DNA of 64,000 nt from Psychrobium sp051201665 (GCF_051201665.1 NZ_CP179210.1:2232001-2296000); one strand, 5' to 3'. Shown: positions 43,801-51,970, counted from the first letter of the stretch. Notes: generated by a model not told the origin, from the sequence alone. Made by a program: numbers and translations.

Positions 43801-44166
43801 TTCTTGGCTGTTTACTTGATCATAATCAACCAACTGAATATATAAATCTTTTTTAGACGCTTCACCTGGCTTACTACCTGCTTCACGCTTTAATAAAAAG
43901 CCATCACTTAACCATTTACAAAAGGTTTTATTGCTTTCATATAAGTCACCTACCGGTAAGGTTTCGAGCTGTAGGATAATGCTATCAATTTCACCTGTGG
44001 TAATGTCATCAGCTGCATATCGATTAGCTAAATAGGCCCGTAAATCGTCTTTAATAAGTACTTGTTCTGGCTGGCGAACCAGCGCTGAGCCTGAGGTGTA
44101 TGGATAGCCTTGTTCACCAAGTAATTCAATAATTGCTGCTTCTAACTGTGCTTCTGTAAACTTCAA
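40849..44166 (-). CDS. hsdR: Type I restriction endonuclease subunit R
   Basis: 1105 residues. N-terminal nuclease domain with D173...E187-x-K189 (PDGILYING ... FEFKS), then a translocase with Walker A GATGCGKS (339-346), DEAH at 443-446, FTGTPID and the later helicase motifs DMWLTGFDVP and QTISRVNR. A helical C-terminal domain binds the methylase. Cleaves unmodified DNA away from the recognition site. Starts at a TTG (44166) with AAGGAG upstream, immediately after the RhuM-Fic gene. Last gene of the island operon. Confidence 0.93.
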   Translation of the reverse strand: MKFTEAQLEAAIIELLGEQGYPYTSGSALVRQPEQVLIKDDLRAYLANRYAADDITTGEIDSIILQLETLPVGDLYESNKTFCKWLSDGFLLKREAGSKPGEASKKDLYIQLVDYDQVNSQEVAVAQASHEALPMVAEPSVPYVATTQHNIFKIVNQLEIDSPSTDNAMRIPDGILYINGLPVVVFEFKSAIREEQASLHDAYVQLTTRYRRDIPQLFVFNALCVISDGVNNKMGNVFAPYDFYYAWRKVTGDESIEQDGINGLHTMLQGLFDKQRLCDVIRNFIYFPDKSKGEVKIVCRYPQYYAARKLFDNIKKERKLITADGNVAGGSGKGGTYFGATGCGKSYTMQFLSRLLMKSVEFESPTIVLITDRTDLDDQLSQQFSNAKSYIGDDHIVSVESRDQLRQLLKGRQSGGVFLTTIHKFTQDIEVLTERTNVICISDEAHRSQVNLDQKVVITDKGPNAGVRRTYGFAKYLHDSLPNATFVGFTGTPIDATLDVFGKVIDAYTMSESVKDEITVRIVYEGRAAKVLLNNAKLEEIEAYYKQCEDSGSNEHQIEESKKATSSMNSILGDPDRIRTLAKDFVEHYEGRINEGSTIKGKAMFVSSSREIAYLFYQELEALRPHWFEIKEAEDVTHYTEQERKAAINAGKLAKPMERVKMVMTRGKDDPENLYNLLGTKEYRKELDRQFKNDKSNFKIAIVVDMWLTGFDVPFLDTIYIDKPLQKHNLIQTISRVNRNFSGKHKGLVVDYIGIKTAMNKALAQFSKSEETNFEDINQSVIAVKDHLDLLNRIFHKFDSSPYFTGEPVAQLNCLNHAAEFVLSIGKLEKRFMALVKRLKAAYDVCCGSEKLSQNERDFIHFYLAVRSIIYKLTKGQAPDTAQMNAKVREMITEALKSDGVEEIFKLGNDDGEIDIFDEDYLAKIGKIKLPNTKIMLLQKMLAKAIDEMKKVNLAQGVDFTKRFKALVDKYNERKEDDVLVSEVLEEFSESMVDMIYGVKTEMDSGDDLGISFEEKTFYDILKSLAVKYDFTYPDDKLIELSQAVKQIVDDKSKYTDWNNRDDIKAELKVDLIMLLAKFGYPPVSRDEVYKEIFAQAENFKKNRV

Positions 44167-45143
44167 CGGTTTAGCTCCTTGCCAACATATTCATAATAAG
44201 ACGGATAATCGTTTTTTTTGATCAGGTACTGACTCTGCAACGAGTAATGTAAGCGCTGCCAAACCAGTATCATTAACAATGGGCTCGCCATTTTCAGCGT
44301 ACAAATGATGATTGCGATATAAAAATCAACAAATAAAAATGCGCCACTGCGTTTATTACCATCAGTAAACGGATGGTTTTTAACCACAAAATATAATAAA
44401 TGGGCGGCTTTACTTTCTATGGTTGGGTAAGCAGGCTCACCAAACACGGTTTGCTCTAAATAGCCCAATAAACTGTCTAAACCATCACCGCGCGGTTGTG
44501 CAAACAGTTGTGTTGCTTCACCTTTGGTTATTAATTGTGACTTTAGGGTGTTGAGCACTTGCATCGCTTGAGTAGTTGAAATTAACTGACCGCCAGTTTT
44601 ACCAATAGGCTCATCTAATAAACCTTCATCATAACGCTGTAACCATAAAAAGGTTTGCGTATAACGACTCACAATTTCAGCCAAACCTTTGCTTTCTTGT
44701 ACGGCAATATCGGGATTCTTCAAGGCTTTATTAATCAAACTTAACGCTTGTTCTAGTTCATGGCTGTTACGGTCAAATCGTTGTTGATTAATGGTATAAC
44801 CTTGAATTAAATGCTGTTTTAAGGTTTTAGTTGCCCATTGACGAAAACGTACACCTTGCTGTGATTTAACCCGATACCCCACCGAAATAATCACATCTAA
44901 ATTATAGTGATTTACTTGATAGTGCTTACCATCTTCCGCAGTTGTCCGGAATTTCCGGACAACTTGTTCTTCAATCAATTCAGCCTCTTTAAAAATATTA
45001 CGAATATGCTCTGAAGCCGTGCGTTTATTTTTAGCAAATAACTCCCCCATTTGCGCTTGGTTAAGCCATACGGTTTCATTTTCAAGCACAATATCAAACT
45101 GAACTTGGCCATCTGGGCTTTGATAAATTTCAATTTTTTTCAT
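44163..45143 (-). CDS. RhuM-Fic fusion protein, C terminus frameshifted
   Basis: 326 residues from MKKIEIYQSPDGQVQFDIVL. The N-terminal RhuM/virulence domain carries VWLNQAQMGELFAKNKRTASEHI and is often found beside type I restriction genes. The C-terminal Fic domain has HPFTDGNKRSGAFLF (about 256-270), the AMP-transferase motif. After FVDF the frame diverges: adding one T to the run at 44321-44325 gives the expected LYRNHHLYAENGEPIVNDTG continuation, and another base at the A8 run near 44213 would extend it toward a stop at 44171. The Fic active site itself is intact. Possible toxin/regulator of the restriction system; inference from position. Confidence 0.78.
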   Translation of the reverse strand: MKKIEIYQSPDGQVQFDIVLENETVWLNQAQMGELFAKNKRTASEHIRNIFKEAELIEEQVVRKFRTTAEDGKHYQVNHYNLDVIISVGYRVKSQQGVRFRQWATKTLKQHLIQGYTINQQRFDRNSHELEQALSLINKALKNPDIAVQESKGLAEIVSRYTQTFLWLQRYDEGLLDEPIGKTGGQLISTTQAMQVLNTLKSQLITKGEATQLFAQPRGDGLDSLLGYLEQTVFGEPAYPTIESKAAHLLYFVVKNHPFTDGNKRSGAFLFVDFYIAIIICTLKMASPLLMILVWQRLHYSLQSQYLIKKNDYPSYYEYVGKELNR

Positions 45144-45168
45144 AATACTTCTCAGAAAATTGTTGTAT

Positions 45169-45200
45169 AGCACCTTTTATAAAGGTTAATGAAAGGTGCT
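45169..45200. promoter_or_regulatory. Inverted repeat upstream of RhuM-Fic
   Basis: AGCACCTTT/AAAGGTGCT with 14 bases between, 26 bp before the RhuM-Fic start. Could be an operator or a weak attenuator. Confidence 0.25.
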
Positions 45201-45295
45201 TTGACGCGCTAACGAGCTTGTTCATTTTCAATGCAGACAAAGCACGATAATGTGACCAACTCAATTCGGTACGCACTGCGTTGCGAATTGGAAAA
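45200..45295 (-). pseudogene. Remnant of a DUF1016 (YhcG-type) gene
   Basis: One frame reads RNAVRTELSWSHYRAL, which matches the start of the DUF1016 nuclease-like family common near type I restriction loci, then loses similarity. About 30 codons remain, without a start. Confidence 0.4.
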
Positions 45296-45337
45296 ATTTA
45301 ATAACGCTGAATCTTTTAATGCGGTCATTATTACCTC

Positions 45338-46786
45338 TTAAAAGCAGCCGGCAAAGTGTGTTTTCAATAACTTCATCATATTACGTTTTGCTTTATGCTG
45401 TTTTATGATATTAGCTATCATCAGGTGCAGTGCCTCAAGCTGACCATTTGGCAATTGTTTTTTTAGGCTGAGCAGTAAATCGGTGGCGTGTTGATATGCT
45501 TGATTGTTACCTTGGCTTATTGTTGGTAGTACAACACGCGCATATAAATCGATGGCTTCTTGTGGGTGTTCAGCAACAATTAAATCCGCTAATTTAAGCA
45601 GCTTATCAGGCGCGGCTTTATGTGATTTCACCCATAAACGAGCATTGGTTAACTCTTGGTGATACATATAAAAGCTTAATAATGCATCGGCCTCTCGGGC
45701 TATGCCTCCATAGCTATTTTCAGTGTAACAGTGGGTAAAAATATGCTCGGCTTTATCTTTAAATGTTGCATCAATTACCCCTGTTTTTTTCTCCAGTGCT
45801 ATTAACCCTTTGTAACCTGAAAAGCTAGGGCGTTGGTTAAATAGTTGCCACGTCAACTGCCACGCTTGGCCATAGTCATTTAAAGCAAGGCGCAACTCAA
45901 CTTCAAATTGTTGACAACTGATTTTTTCCCGGTCATTTTTTGCCGCGTGATAGGCTTTTTGTAACCAATATTCCGCATCTAAGAGTTCACCTTGATCAAC
46001 ACCTTTATTATCTAAACAAAGCTGGCTGATGCTAATAAAATCTCTTTCATCATAAGCCGTCATTGCCATCAATGTGCATTGTTGCTGCCAATCATTATTT
46101 TGTTGCGCTTGCGCTATGAGCGGTTTAACCAAACGTGCATATTTAGATTTTTGTTGCCAGTTGCTTAAATCAACGCCTTGTTGCTGACGTTGTTGTGCAG
46201 CTGTTTCACATAAGCCAACAAAAATCTGTTTTACCGGATCGGTTAAGTTAAAGTCCTCGGGCAAGCTCGGAAACACATCGTATTTATAGTCTTGATAATG
46301 GTCAAAAATCCATTGTGCCTTTTCATCATCAGACCAAGCTTGTTGGTTAAACAAGGTACTTAATCGTTGATTTAATTCGCCTTCTAAATCAAAGCGGTAA
46401 CCCCCTGAGTCATCGACTTGCTCTAACACGGTATTGAGCCGAACCAACGCATGCAACACCAGTTGCCATTGTTTATCTGTGGGCAAGGTATCGATGGCAA
46501 TAAAAATGTCTGCAAACATGTCATCACTATGCCGAAAATAGGCGCTTGCCTCGCTGTAGCTCCAAACCTGCTTTTTTGGCAAGGCTTTGGTGATCATCTT
46601 TTTTATCTCCGCAGCGCTTAACCCACCTTGGTCGTTTAACATGGCGAGCTGCCAACGGCTTTGCTCTTCGGCAGACTCGCCAATATAATTGAGAATAATC
46701 TCGCTGAGTTCATCAACCGATTGTTGTTTAAACCAACTTTTTAGCTGGCTCATAATGGGGTGCTGTTCGTCGTCATAGGTTTTCAT
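45338..46786 (-). CDS. DUF6880-like helical protein inside the hsd operon
   Basis: 482 residues; the start ATG overlaps the hsdS stop (ATGA), so translation is coupled. Entirely helical in pattern with TPR-like pairs (WQLAMLNDQGGLSAAEIKK, LLDAEYWLQKAYHAAKN) and a C-terminal KQHKAKRNMMKLLKTH block, which resembles the DUF6880/SWIM-associated family. No catalytic motif or membrane segment. Its place between hsdS and RhuM-Fic suggests an accessory defence role. Homology is judged by eye only. Confidence 0.6.
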   Translation of the reverse strand: MKTYDDEQHPIMSQLKSWFKQQSVDELSEIILNYIGESAEEQSRWQLAMLNDQGGLSAAEIKKMITKALPKKQVWSYSEASAYFRHSDDMFADIFIAIDTLPTDKQWQLVLHALVRLNTVLEQVDDSGGYRFDLEGELNQRLSTLFNQQAWSDDEKAQWIFDHYQDYKYDVFPSLPEDFNLTDPVKQIFVGLCETAAQQRQQQGVDLSNWQQKSKYARLVKPLIAQAQQNNDWQQQCTLMAMTAYDERDFISISQLCLDNKGVDQGELLDAEYWLQKAYHAAKNDREKISCQQFEVELRLALNDYGQAWQLTWQLFNQRPSFSGYKGLIALEKKTGVIDATFKDKAEHIFTHCYTENSYGGIAREADALLSFYMYHQELTNARLWVKSHKAAPDKLLKLADLIVAEHPQEAIDLYARVVLPTISQGNNQAYQHATDLLLSLKKQLPNGQLEALHLMIANIIKQHKAKRNMMKLLKTHFAGCF

Positions 46787-48306
46787 AATGAATATGCTTC
46801 TGTCGCGGCCGTGCATTTAATGTTGTCAGCAGGCAAGGTTAATTCGCCTGAGATGAGTTTTGGTAGTAATGTGTCTCTAATTAATTCAAGGCCTGATATT
46901 GCTTGAAATTTACAATATTGAGTATCTATATATGTGCCTACTAATTCAGAAAATTTATTTTGAATACAATGACTAGGTACTAGAATATCAATAGTATCTA
47001 GGTCTTTTCTCTTGATACTTGCTTGTACTGTAGTAACAAGCCTCGCATCAACGTCATGCTGGAATTTATGACCTTTGATTGTATAAAACATATATTCGGG
47101 GTTGACTATCTTCCTAAACCTTAGACCTAGCACATTTTGTGCAATACCGAGCCTAGTGTTCTTTACAAAAGCTGTTCGACCAATGGTTCCTACTGTAGAA
47201 ATTAGTATGTCTTTTTCTTCTACATGTTTTCGAAACCATGTTTTAAATGTGTCTTCTGTTACTTTTTTTTCACTATTCAAAACGGGAAAGTTAGTGTTTT
47301 CAGGTAAATGCTTCACCTCTATTAAAGGAATACCTTCTTTACATAAAGGCGGTGTTTTTCCCCTATTGTCAATATATTGATCAATAGCCTCTTTAAATTT
47401 AGAAACCTTCCACCCCTTAGGAATCCAACCGCTGATGCCGATTGATGGTTCATTGGTTTGTTCAAATTCGCGTGTAAATAGTTGTTGGATGTCTTCGGGT
47501 AATGGTGTAGCTTCGTCTTTTTTATCGGCTGAAGGCTCTCCATTAGCACTTTGTTGCTGCTCTTGACCCGCTGAAGGCTCTTGTTGGCGTTGCTGTTGCC
47601 TTGAAAGTGCTTTTTTCTGCAATGCTTCTGGGAAGTCGCTTACTGCAACGCCATTGGCAAGGGCGTTGTCGAATACAGGGTCAAAATCGACAAACCAGCT
47701 TTTAAATAACGCTTGTGCCATTCGCTCTAGGGTTTGGTTAGTTTGACGATTTAAAAGGAGCTTCAAGTCAAATGAATCAATATTAGCAGCAATCCAATTT
47801 TGAGTATTTATATGAGGCAACTTAATAGGGAGCTTCATTTGCCCTGTGATGCCTAAATATAGTCTTGTTGAGCCTCCACCTGCCCATTGTTCAAATAAAC
47901 TTTGAAACTCAATCGAGTCAAAATAATATTTTAAATATTTCGGATTGATTTTAGTTTTATCTAAAACCCGATAATAAGTAACCTGAGGGGTTAAAACTAT
48001 GTATTCAGACTCTACCTCTCCAACAATTGCAGTTCTGCCAATTGTTGCTTTATGCGAAAGTAAAATATCACCTTCTTTCGCAAATCCTTTTCTCAAAGTT
48101 TTAGATTGTTCTAGTGATATAAATTTACAATTATGGGTATCAACTTCGCCATTTTTTAGATCTGATGCCATAACAAAAGGAATACCGCTTTCAACAAAAT
48201 CAGAGCTTTTAGGGTGAATTCCGCCATGATTACCATCGAGTGGCTTTGCAAGGAAGCCTAGATCAACGAGTTCTTGAACTGTATAAGTTGTTACGCTATT
48301 TTCCAA
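46783..48306 (-). CDS. hsdS: Type I restriction specificity subunit S
   Basis: 507 residues from a TTG at 48306 (GGAGG nine bases upstream); the frame stays open to a TTG at 48345. Two target recognition domains: the first runs TVQELVDLGFLAKP to about 180, the second about 280-475 (GWIPKGWKVSKFKEA). Each is followed by a conserved helix, NQTLERMAQALFKSWFVDF and LELIRDTLLPKLISGEL. Between them lies a Gln/Ser/Glu-rich stretch (RQQQRQQEPSAGQEQQQS) longer than usual. The start overlaps hsdM by 11 bases. The two domains define a bipartite DNA site, unpredictable from sequence. Confidence 0.9.
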   Translation of the reverse strand: MENSVTTYTVQELVDLGFLAKPLDGNHGGIHPKSSDFVESGIPFVMASDLKNGEVDTHNCKFISLEQSKTLRKGFAKEGDILLSHKATIGRTAIVGEVESEYIVLTPQVTYYRVLDKTKINPKYLKYYFDSIEFQSLFEQWAGGGSTRLYLGITGQMKLPIKLPHINTQNWIAANIDSFDLKLLLNRQTNQTLERMAQALFKSWFVDFDPVFDNALANGVAVSDFPEALQKKALSRQQQRQQEPSAGQEQQQSANGEPSADKKDEATPLPEDIQQLFTREFEQTNEPSIGISGWIPKGWKVSKFKEAIDQYIDNRGKTPPLCKEGIPLIEVKHLPENTNFPVLNSEKKVTEDTFKTWFRKHVEEKDILISTVGTIGRTAFVKNTRLGIAQNVLGLRFRKIVNPEYMFYTIKGHKFQHDVDARLVTTVQASIKRKDLDTIDILVPSHCIQNKFSELVGTYIDTQYCKFQAISGLELIRDTLLPKLISGELTLPADNIKCTAATEAYSL

Positions 48307-49984
48307 AACCAAGTCCCTCCAAGTTTTGGCGGATCGCTTTGTCAAGCTCTTCTGCCTGTTCCATTTGGCTATAAAGGGTTTGGCTGAGCTCTTTCATTTT
48401 AACTTCAAACGGGATGCCGTCATCTTCAATGTCAGCAGCGCCCACATAACGGCCTGGTGTTAATACAAAGTCATTAGCTTTGATATCTTCAAGTGATGCT
48501 GATTTACTGTAACCGGGAATATCGCGATATTCCTCGCTTTGGCCGATAATTGCTCCTGCATTATCGGCACTTCCGCCATCCATGGCGGTCGTCTTCATAT
48601 CACCACTTTTTACATTACGCCATGCATGATAAGTGCGAGCTATATCAGCAATATCATCAGTGGTTAATTCTTTATTGGTTCGGCTGATCATTGAGCCTAT
48701 TTCACGGGCATCAATAAATAGCGTTTCACCTTGGCGGTTGCGGGTCGCTCCTGTGCGTCCTGCACCCGCGACATTAGTGCTTCCTTGCACGTCATAGCCT
48801 GCGCTGCCTTTCTTGTTTTTGGTGATAAACCACAAACACACGGGAATTTGCGTTGTGTAGAATAGTTGCCCCGGTAAGGCAATCATACAATCAACTAAAT
48901 CTTGCTCGATGATTTTTTGGCGAATTGCACCTTCACCACCGGTATTTGAACTCATTGAGCCATTGGCTAATACAAAACCTGCGGTGCCATTTTCACTCAG
49001 CTTTGAGATCATGTGCATGATCCACGCATAGTTAGCGTTACCTGTTGGTGGTACATCAAACCCAGCCCAACGGCCATCGTCTACTAATTCGCTGTCACCA
49101 CGCCATTGTTTTTGGTTAAACGGCGGGTTTGCCATAATAAAGTCGGCTTTTAAATCAGGGTGTTGATCTTTAAAAAAGCTGTCACCGGCAACTTCACCTA
49201 AATTGCCTGAAATACCACGAACCGCTAAGTTCATTTTGGCTAGCTTGTAGGTGGTGTTGGTGTATTCTTGGCCATAAATTGAAATATCTTTACGGTTGCC
49301 TTTGTGGCTGTCGATAAATTTTAACGACTGTACAAACATACCGCCTGAGCCACAACACGGGTCATATATTTTGCCTTTAAATGGCTCTATCATCTCGCTA
49401 ATTAACGCAACTACTGATTTTGGCGTATAGAATTCACCACCGCCTTTACCTTCGCTTGAGGCAAACTTACCTAAAAAGTATTCGTATACTCGACCCACTA
49501 AATCTTCTTCGGTCATTTCACATTCGCTAGCGGCGGTGTCGATGTTATTAATGGTGTCGATAAGTGAGGCAAGCTTACTGGTAACAAGCCCTAAACGGCT
49601 AAAGTAGTTTTCTGGCAATGCACCTTTTAATGAAGGATTGTTCTTTTCAACCGTGTGCAATGCAGTATCAATTTTTACCGCAATGTCGTCTTGCTTCATG
49701 TTCTTTTTGATAAACGACCAACGAGCATCGATTGGCAGGTAGAACACATTGTCTTGCATGTAGAACTCAACTTGGTCAACAAAATCCTGCATACCACCAT
49801 CAATTAAGGCTTGGCGTTTGTCTTCAAACTTATCACTGATAAATTTTAAGAAGATAAGACTTAATACCACATGCTTGTATTCAGACGATTCAACACTACC
49901 ACGCAGTTTATTGGCAGTATCCCATAGGGTCTCTTCAAAATTGGTGTTTGCGCTTTTCGCGGTTGTCTTAGTTGTTTTTGCCAT
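48296..49984 (-). CDS. hsdM: Type I DNA methyltransferase subunit M
   Basis: 562 residues. N-terminal helical HsdM domain, then an N6-adenine methylase: YEYFLGKFASSEGKGGGEFYTP, the AdoMet motif DPCCGSGGMF at 208-217 and catalytic NPPF at 286-289. With HsdS it methylates host DNA; with HsdR added it restricts. Second structural block of the island operon, 25 bases after the small membrane-protein gene. Confidence 0.95.
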   Translation of the reverse strand: MAKTTKTTAKSANTNFEETLWDTANKLRGSVESSEYKHVVLSLIFLKFISDKFEDKRQALIDGGMQDFVDQVEFYMQDNVFYLPIDARWSFIKKNMKQDDIAVKIDTALHTVEKNNPSLKGALPENYFSRLGLVTSKLASLIDTINNIDTAASECEMTEEDLVGRVYEYFLGKFASSEGKGGGEFYTPKSVVALISEMIEPFKGKIYDPCCGSGGMFVQSLKFIDSHKGNRKDISIYGQEYTNTTYKLAKMNLAVRGISGNLGEVAGDSFFKDQHPDLKADFIMANPPFNQKQWRGDSELVDDGRWAGFDVPPTGNANYAWIMHMISKLSENGTAGFVLANGSMSSNTGGEGAIRQKIIEQDLVDCMIALPGQLFYTTQIPVCLWFITKNKKGSAGYDVQGSTNVAGAGRTGATRNRQGETLFIDAREIGSMISRTNKELTTDDIADIARTYHAWRNVKSGDMKTTAMDGGSADNAGAIIGQSEEYRDIPGYSKSASLEDIKANDFVLTPGRYVGAADIEDDGIPFEVKMKELSQTLYSQMEQAEELDKAIRQNLEGLGFGK

Positions 49985-50009
49985 GTTAATACTATTTCCT
50001 AATTTGTGT

Positions 50010-50408
50010 TTAACCGCATAATGCTGACATTAAAATTGATGTGAAGGTTAGCAATGTTGACACGCCAGCGAACCAAAGCGCTAACGTTGCGGTGTTATTT
50101 GATGTCTTTGACTCTTGTAAAGATAAGTAAGGGAGATAACTAAAGTATGTGTTGGCATTTAGTGGCCAACGACATGGTGTGTTATCCCTGTTGGTATTAG
50201 CTATCGTGATATAAAAAACTAAACTATCTTGGCCTTCTGGCTCTATACATATATCTCGCATGATTGGTGCGATACGATGACGGCCAATGCCATTTAAGTG
50301 ATCGTTTTCAGCGGATTTAACGCTAAACGGTTCGTTCTCTTTATTTTTCTTGAGTATATATTCAGTGACGCGTAATACATCTGGTAATGTTTTGTCTATT
50401 GCACTCAT
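50010..50408 (-). CDS. Small tail-anchored protein linked to the WYL regulator
   Basis: 132 residues. A soluble N-terminal domain (about 1-100: DVLRVTEYILKKNKENEPFSV, quoted in part, and HRIAPIMRDICIEPEGQD) is followed by one hydrophobic helix at the very C terminus (LALWFAGVSTLLTFTSILM). The first half includes a GRHRI-type basic patch and could be a small winged-helix or ligand-binding fold. No family recognised. It overlaps the WYL gene by four bases (ATGA) and leads into hsdM, so it is under the same control. Confidence 0.65.
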   Translation of the reverse strand: MSAIDKTLPDVLRVTEYILKKNKENEPFSVKSAENDHLNGIGRHRIAPIMRDICIEPEGQDSLVFYITIANTNRDNTPCRWPLNANTYFSYLPYLSLQESKTSNNTATLALWFAGVSTLLTFTSILMSALCG

Positions 50409-51289
50409 TTTAATTCCTTGTAGCCGGGCGCAATAGTTAACGAGTCGATTTCGCCTATATCATTACGGTTCTTAAGCCATAAGTGATATTCCCCACCTGT
50501 TAATGCAGCGCTGTGGCTGCAATCCACATTCCAGTGCCGCATTAAATAGCCTATTAATGCCGCGCGTACTTCTATGTTTAATACGCCATAGACCATGGCA
50601 TAATCCATCTCTATCGCCTGTTTGTGTTTTATTGACGGGTGAGCAATGATTTCGACATTAACAATGGTGTTCCAATTTTTATCATTGTTAATTAACTGAT
50701 CATCAGAAACAGGTTGTTCAATCATCGTTATGTGCTGTAGTCGTGTACACACAAAGTCTCTAAATTCATTACTCTTGTTGTCAAAAGCACGTACATGCCA
50801 GCGTTGTCCATTATTTACAATGGTATGTGGCACAATCACTCGCGTACTTTCACCAGAAGACAATGAAACATAGCGACATTCAATGGCTTTGTTATGCTTA
50901 ATTGCTCTCATTAAGGCTGCGATTATATCGCTATTGGGATCTACTAAACGCGCCGCATCAATGCAATATTCACTTGGTTGAATACCGTTGGATAAACCGT
51001 CACCAAAACCACGGCAAAGTGCTGTGAGAATCGCTTCTGGGTTGTGTTCGAATAGTGGTTTAAATTCATCAGTTCGGTGATAATTTTTAGTGTGATGATA
51101 AAGTTTAAGGTTTGTTGGGGCTAATTCACGATAAGCGGTTAAATCTCGCGTACATGCTGCTAAGCCAGTTTTAAAGCGTTGGATCAGATCAGCACGAGAA
51201 ACTTGCCCAAAATATTGCAGGCTAAAGTCGATAAACGCGAGTCGTTCCTTTTGAGCGTGAGTTAGCGAATCCATTGCTATGTTTGGCAT
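50405..51289 (-). CDS. WYL-domain transcriptional regulator
   Basis: 294 residues. An N-terminal winged helix (AQKERLAFIDFSLQYFGQVS then RADLIQRF) and a central WYL domain (about 125-190, IECRYVSLSSGESTRVIVPH, WHVRAFDNKS). A C-terminal WCX-like domain (about 205-290) completes the layout of BrxR/CapW-type repressors that guard phage-defence operons and respond to a ligand or DNA damage. First gene of the island operon; a long inverted repeat 38 bp upstream is a natural operator, so autoregulation is likely. Confidence 0.85.
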   Translation of the reverse strand: MPNIAMDSLTHAQKERLAFIDFSLQYFGQVSRADLIQRFKTGLAACTRDLTAYRELAPTNLKLYHHTKNYHRTDEFKPLFEHNPEAILTALCRGFGDGLSNGIQPSEYCIDAARLVDPNSDIIAALMRAIKHNKAIECRYVSLSSGESTRVIVPHTIVNNGQRWHVRAFDNKSNEFRDFVCTRLQHITMIEQPVSDDQLINNDKNWNTIVNVEIIAHPSIKHKQAIEMDYAMVYGVLNIEVRAALIGYLMRHWNVDCSHSAALTGGEYHLWLKNRNDIGEIDSLTIAPGYKELK

Positions 51290-51326
51290 GTTTAGTTAGA
51301 TATCTTTTGATAATTCAGCAAAATAT

Positions 51327-51367
51327 ACCATGTAATCATTTTGAGTCAATCAAAATGATTACATGGT
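51327..51367. promoter_or_regulatory. Candidate operator of the WYL-hsd operon
   Basis: Perfect 18-bp arms, ACCATGTAATCATTTTGA and TCAAAATGATTACATGGT, with five bases between, 38 bp upstream of the WYL start codon. Length and position fit the imperfect-palindrome operators reported for BrxR/CapW repressors. Confidence 0.7.
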
Positions 51368-51640
51368 TTTTTCCTTTATCCTATTCTGATTTCACGAGAT
51401 ATTTTTAAACATTTTTAGCTTGCAGATTTTAGCCAGTTCAAAACAATCTACTTTTTCCCAAATGAACACAGGATTTAAGTGGATCTCCACCAAGAATAAG
51501 GAATAAGGGGAAGTCACTATAAATGACTGATTTAAGTTATTAAATATCAAGTTCAACGAAATTCAGGCTATTAATTGTCAACCGCTAGCAACGCAAAAAC
51601 CCCGCTTAATATTTAGACTTAACAGGGCTTCTCTAAATAG
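51368..51640. other. Gene-free stretch at the right island edge
   Basis: About 270 bp between the operator and the tRNA-Ser-derived repeats. I see no gene; the last 50 bases hold a worn copy of the tRNA-Ser terminator. Confidence 0.4.
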
Positions 51641-51880
51641 TGGCGAAAAGATAGATATTTTAACCCGTGTATCAAGGAGTGGATAAACCGCTTTAAGGTC
51701 TATTGGTTCCCATAAAGCAAAAACCCGCTTAATCATGCGATTAAGCGGGTTTTCTTAATGTGGCGGAGAGATAGGGATTTGAACCCGTGTATCAAGGAGT
51801 GGATAAACCGCTTTAAGGTCTATTGGGTCCCATAAAGCAAAAACCCGCTTAATCATTCGATTAAGCGGGTTTTCTTAATG
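51641..51880 (-). repeat. Two tandem 120-bp units derived from the tRNA-Ser 3' end
   Basis: Partial tRNA starts at 51641 (worn), 51761 (TGGCGGAGAGATAGGGATTT, then GAACCC intact) and the real gene at 51881, spaced exactly 120 bp. Each unit carries the CCCGCTTAATC/GATTAAGCGGG terminator (51718-51754 and 51838-51874). The pattern suggests repeated insertions or unequal exchange at this att site. Confidence 0.8.
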
Positions 51881-51970
51881 TGGCGGAGAGATAGGGATTT
51901 GAACCCTAGAACGGGATAAACCGTTGCCGGTTTTCAAGACCGGTGCATTCGACCACTCTGCCATCTCTCC
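51881..51970 (-). tRNA. tRNA-Ser(UGA)
   Basis: 90-base class II tRNA with a long variable arm, anticodon stem CCGGT/ACCGG and loop CTTGAAA (anticodon TGA), encoded CCA. Insertion site of the neighbouring island. Confidence 0.96.

Noticed and set aside
51641..51880. Two extra complete tRNA-Ser genes
   Set aside because: Only the last 25 or so bases of the tRNA plus terminator are repeated; no anticodon arm is present.
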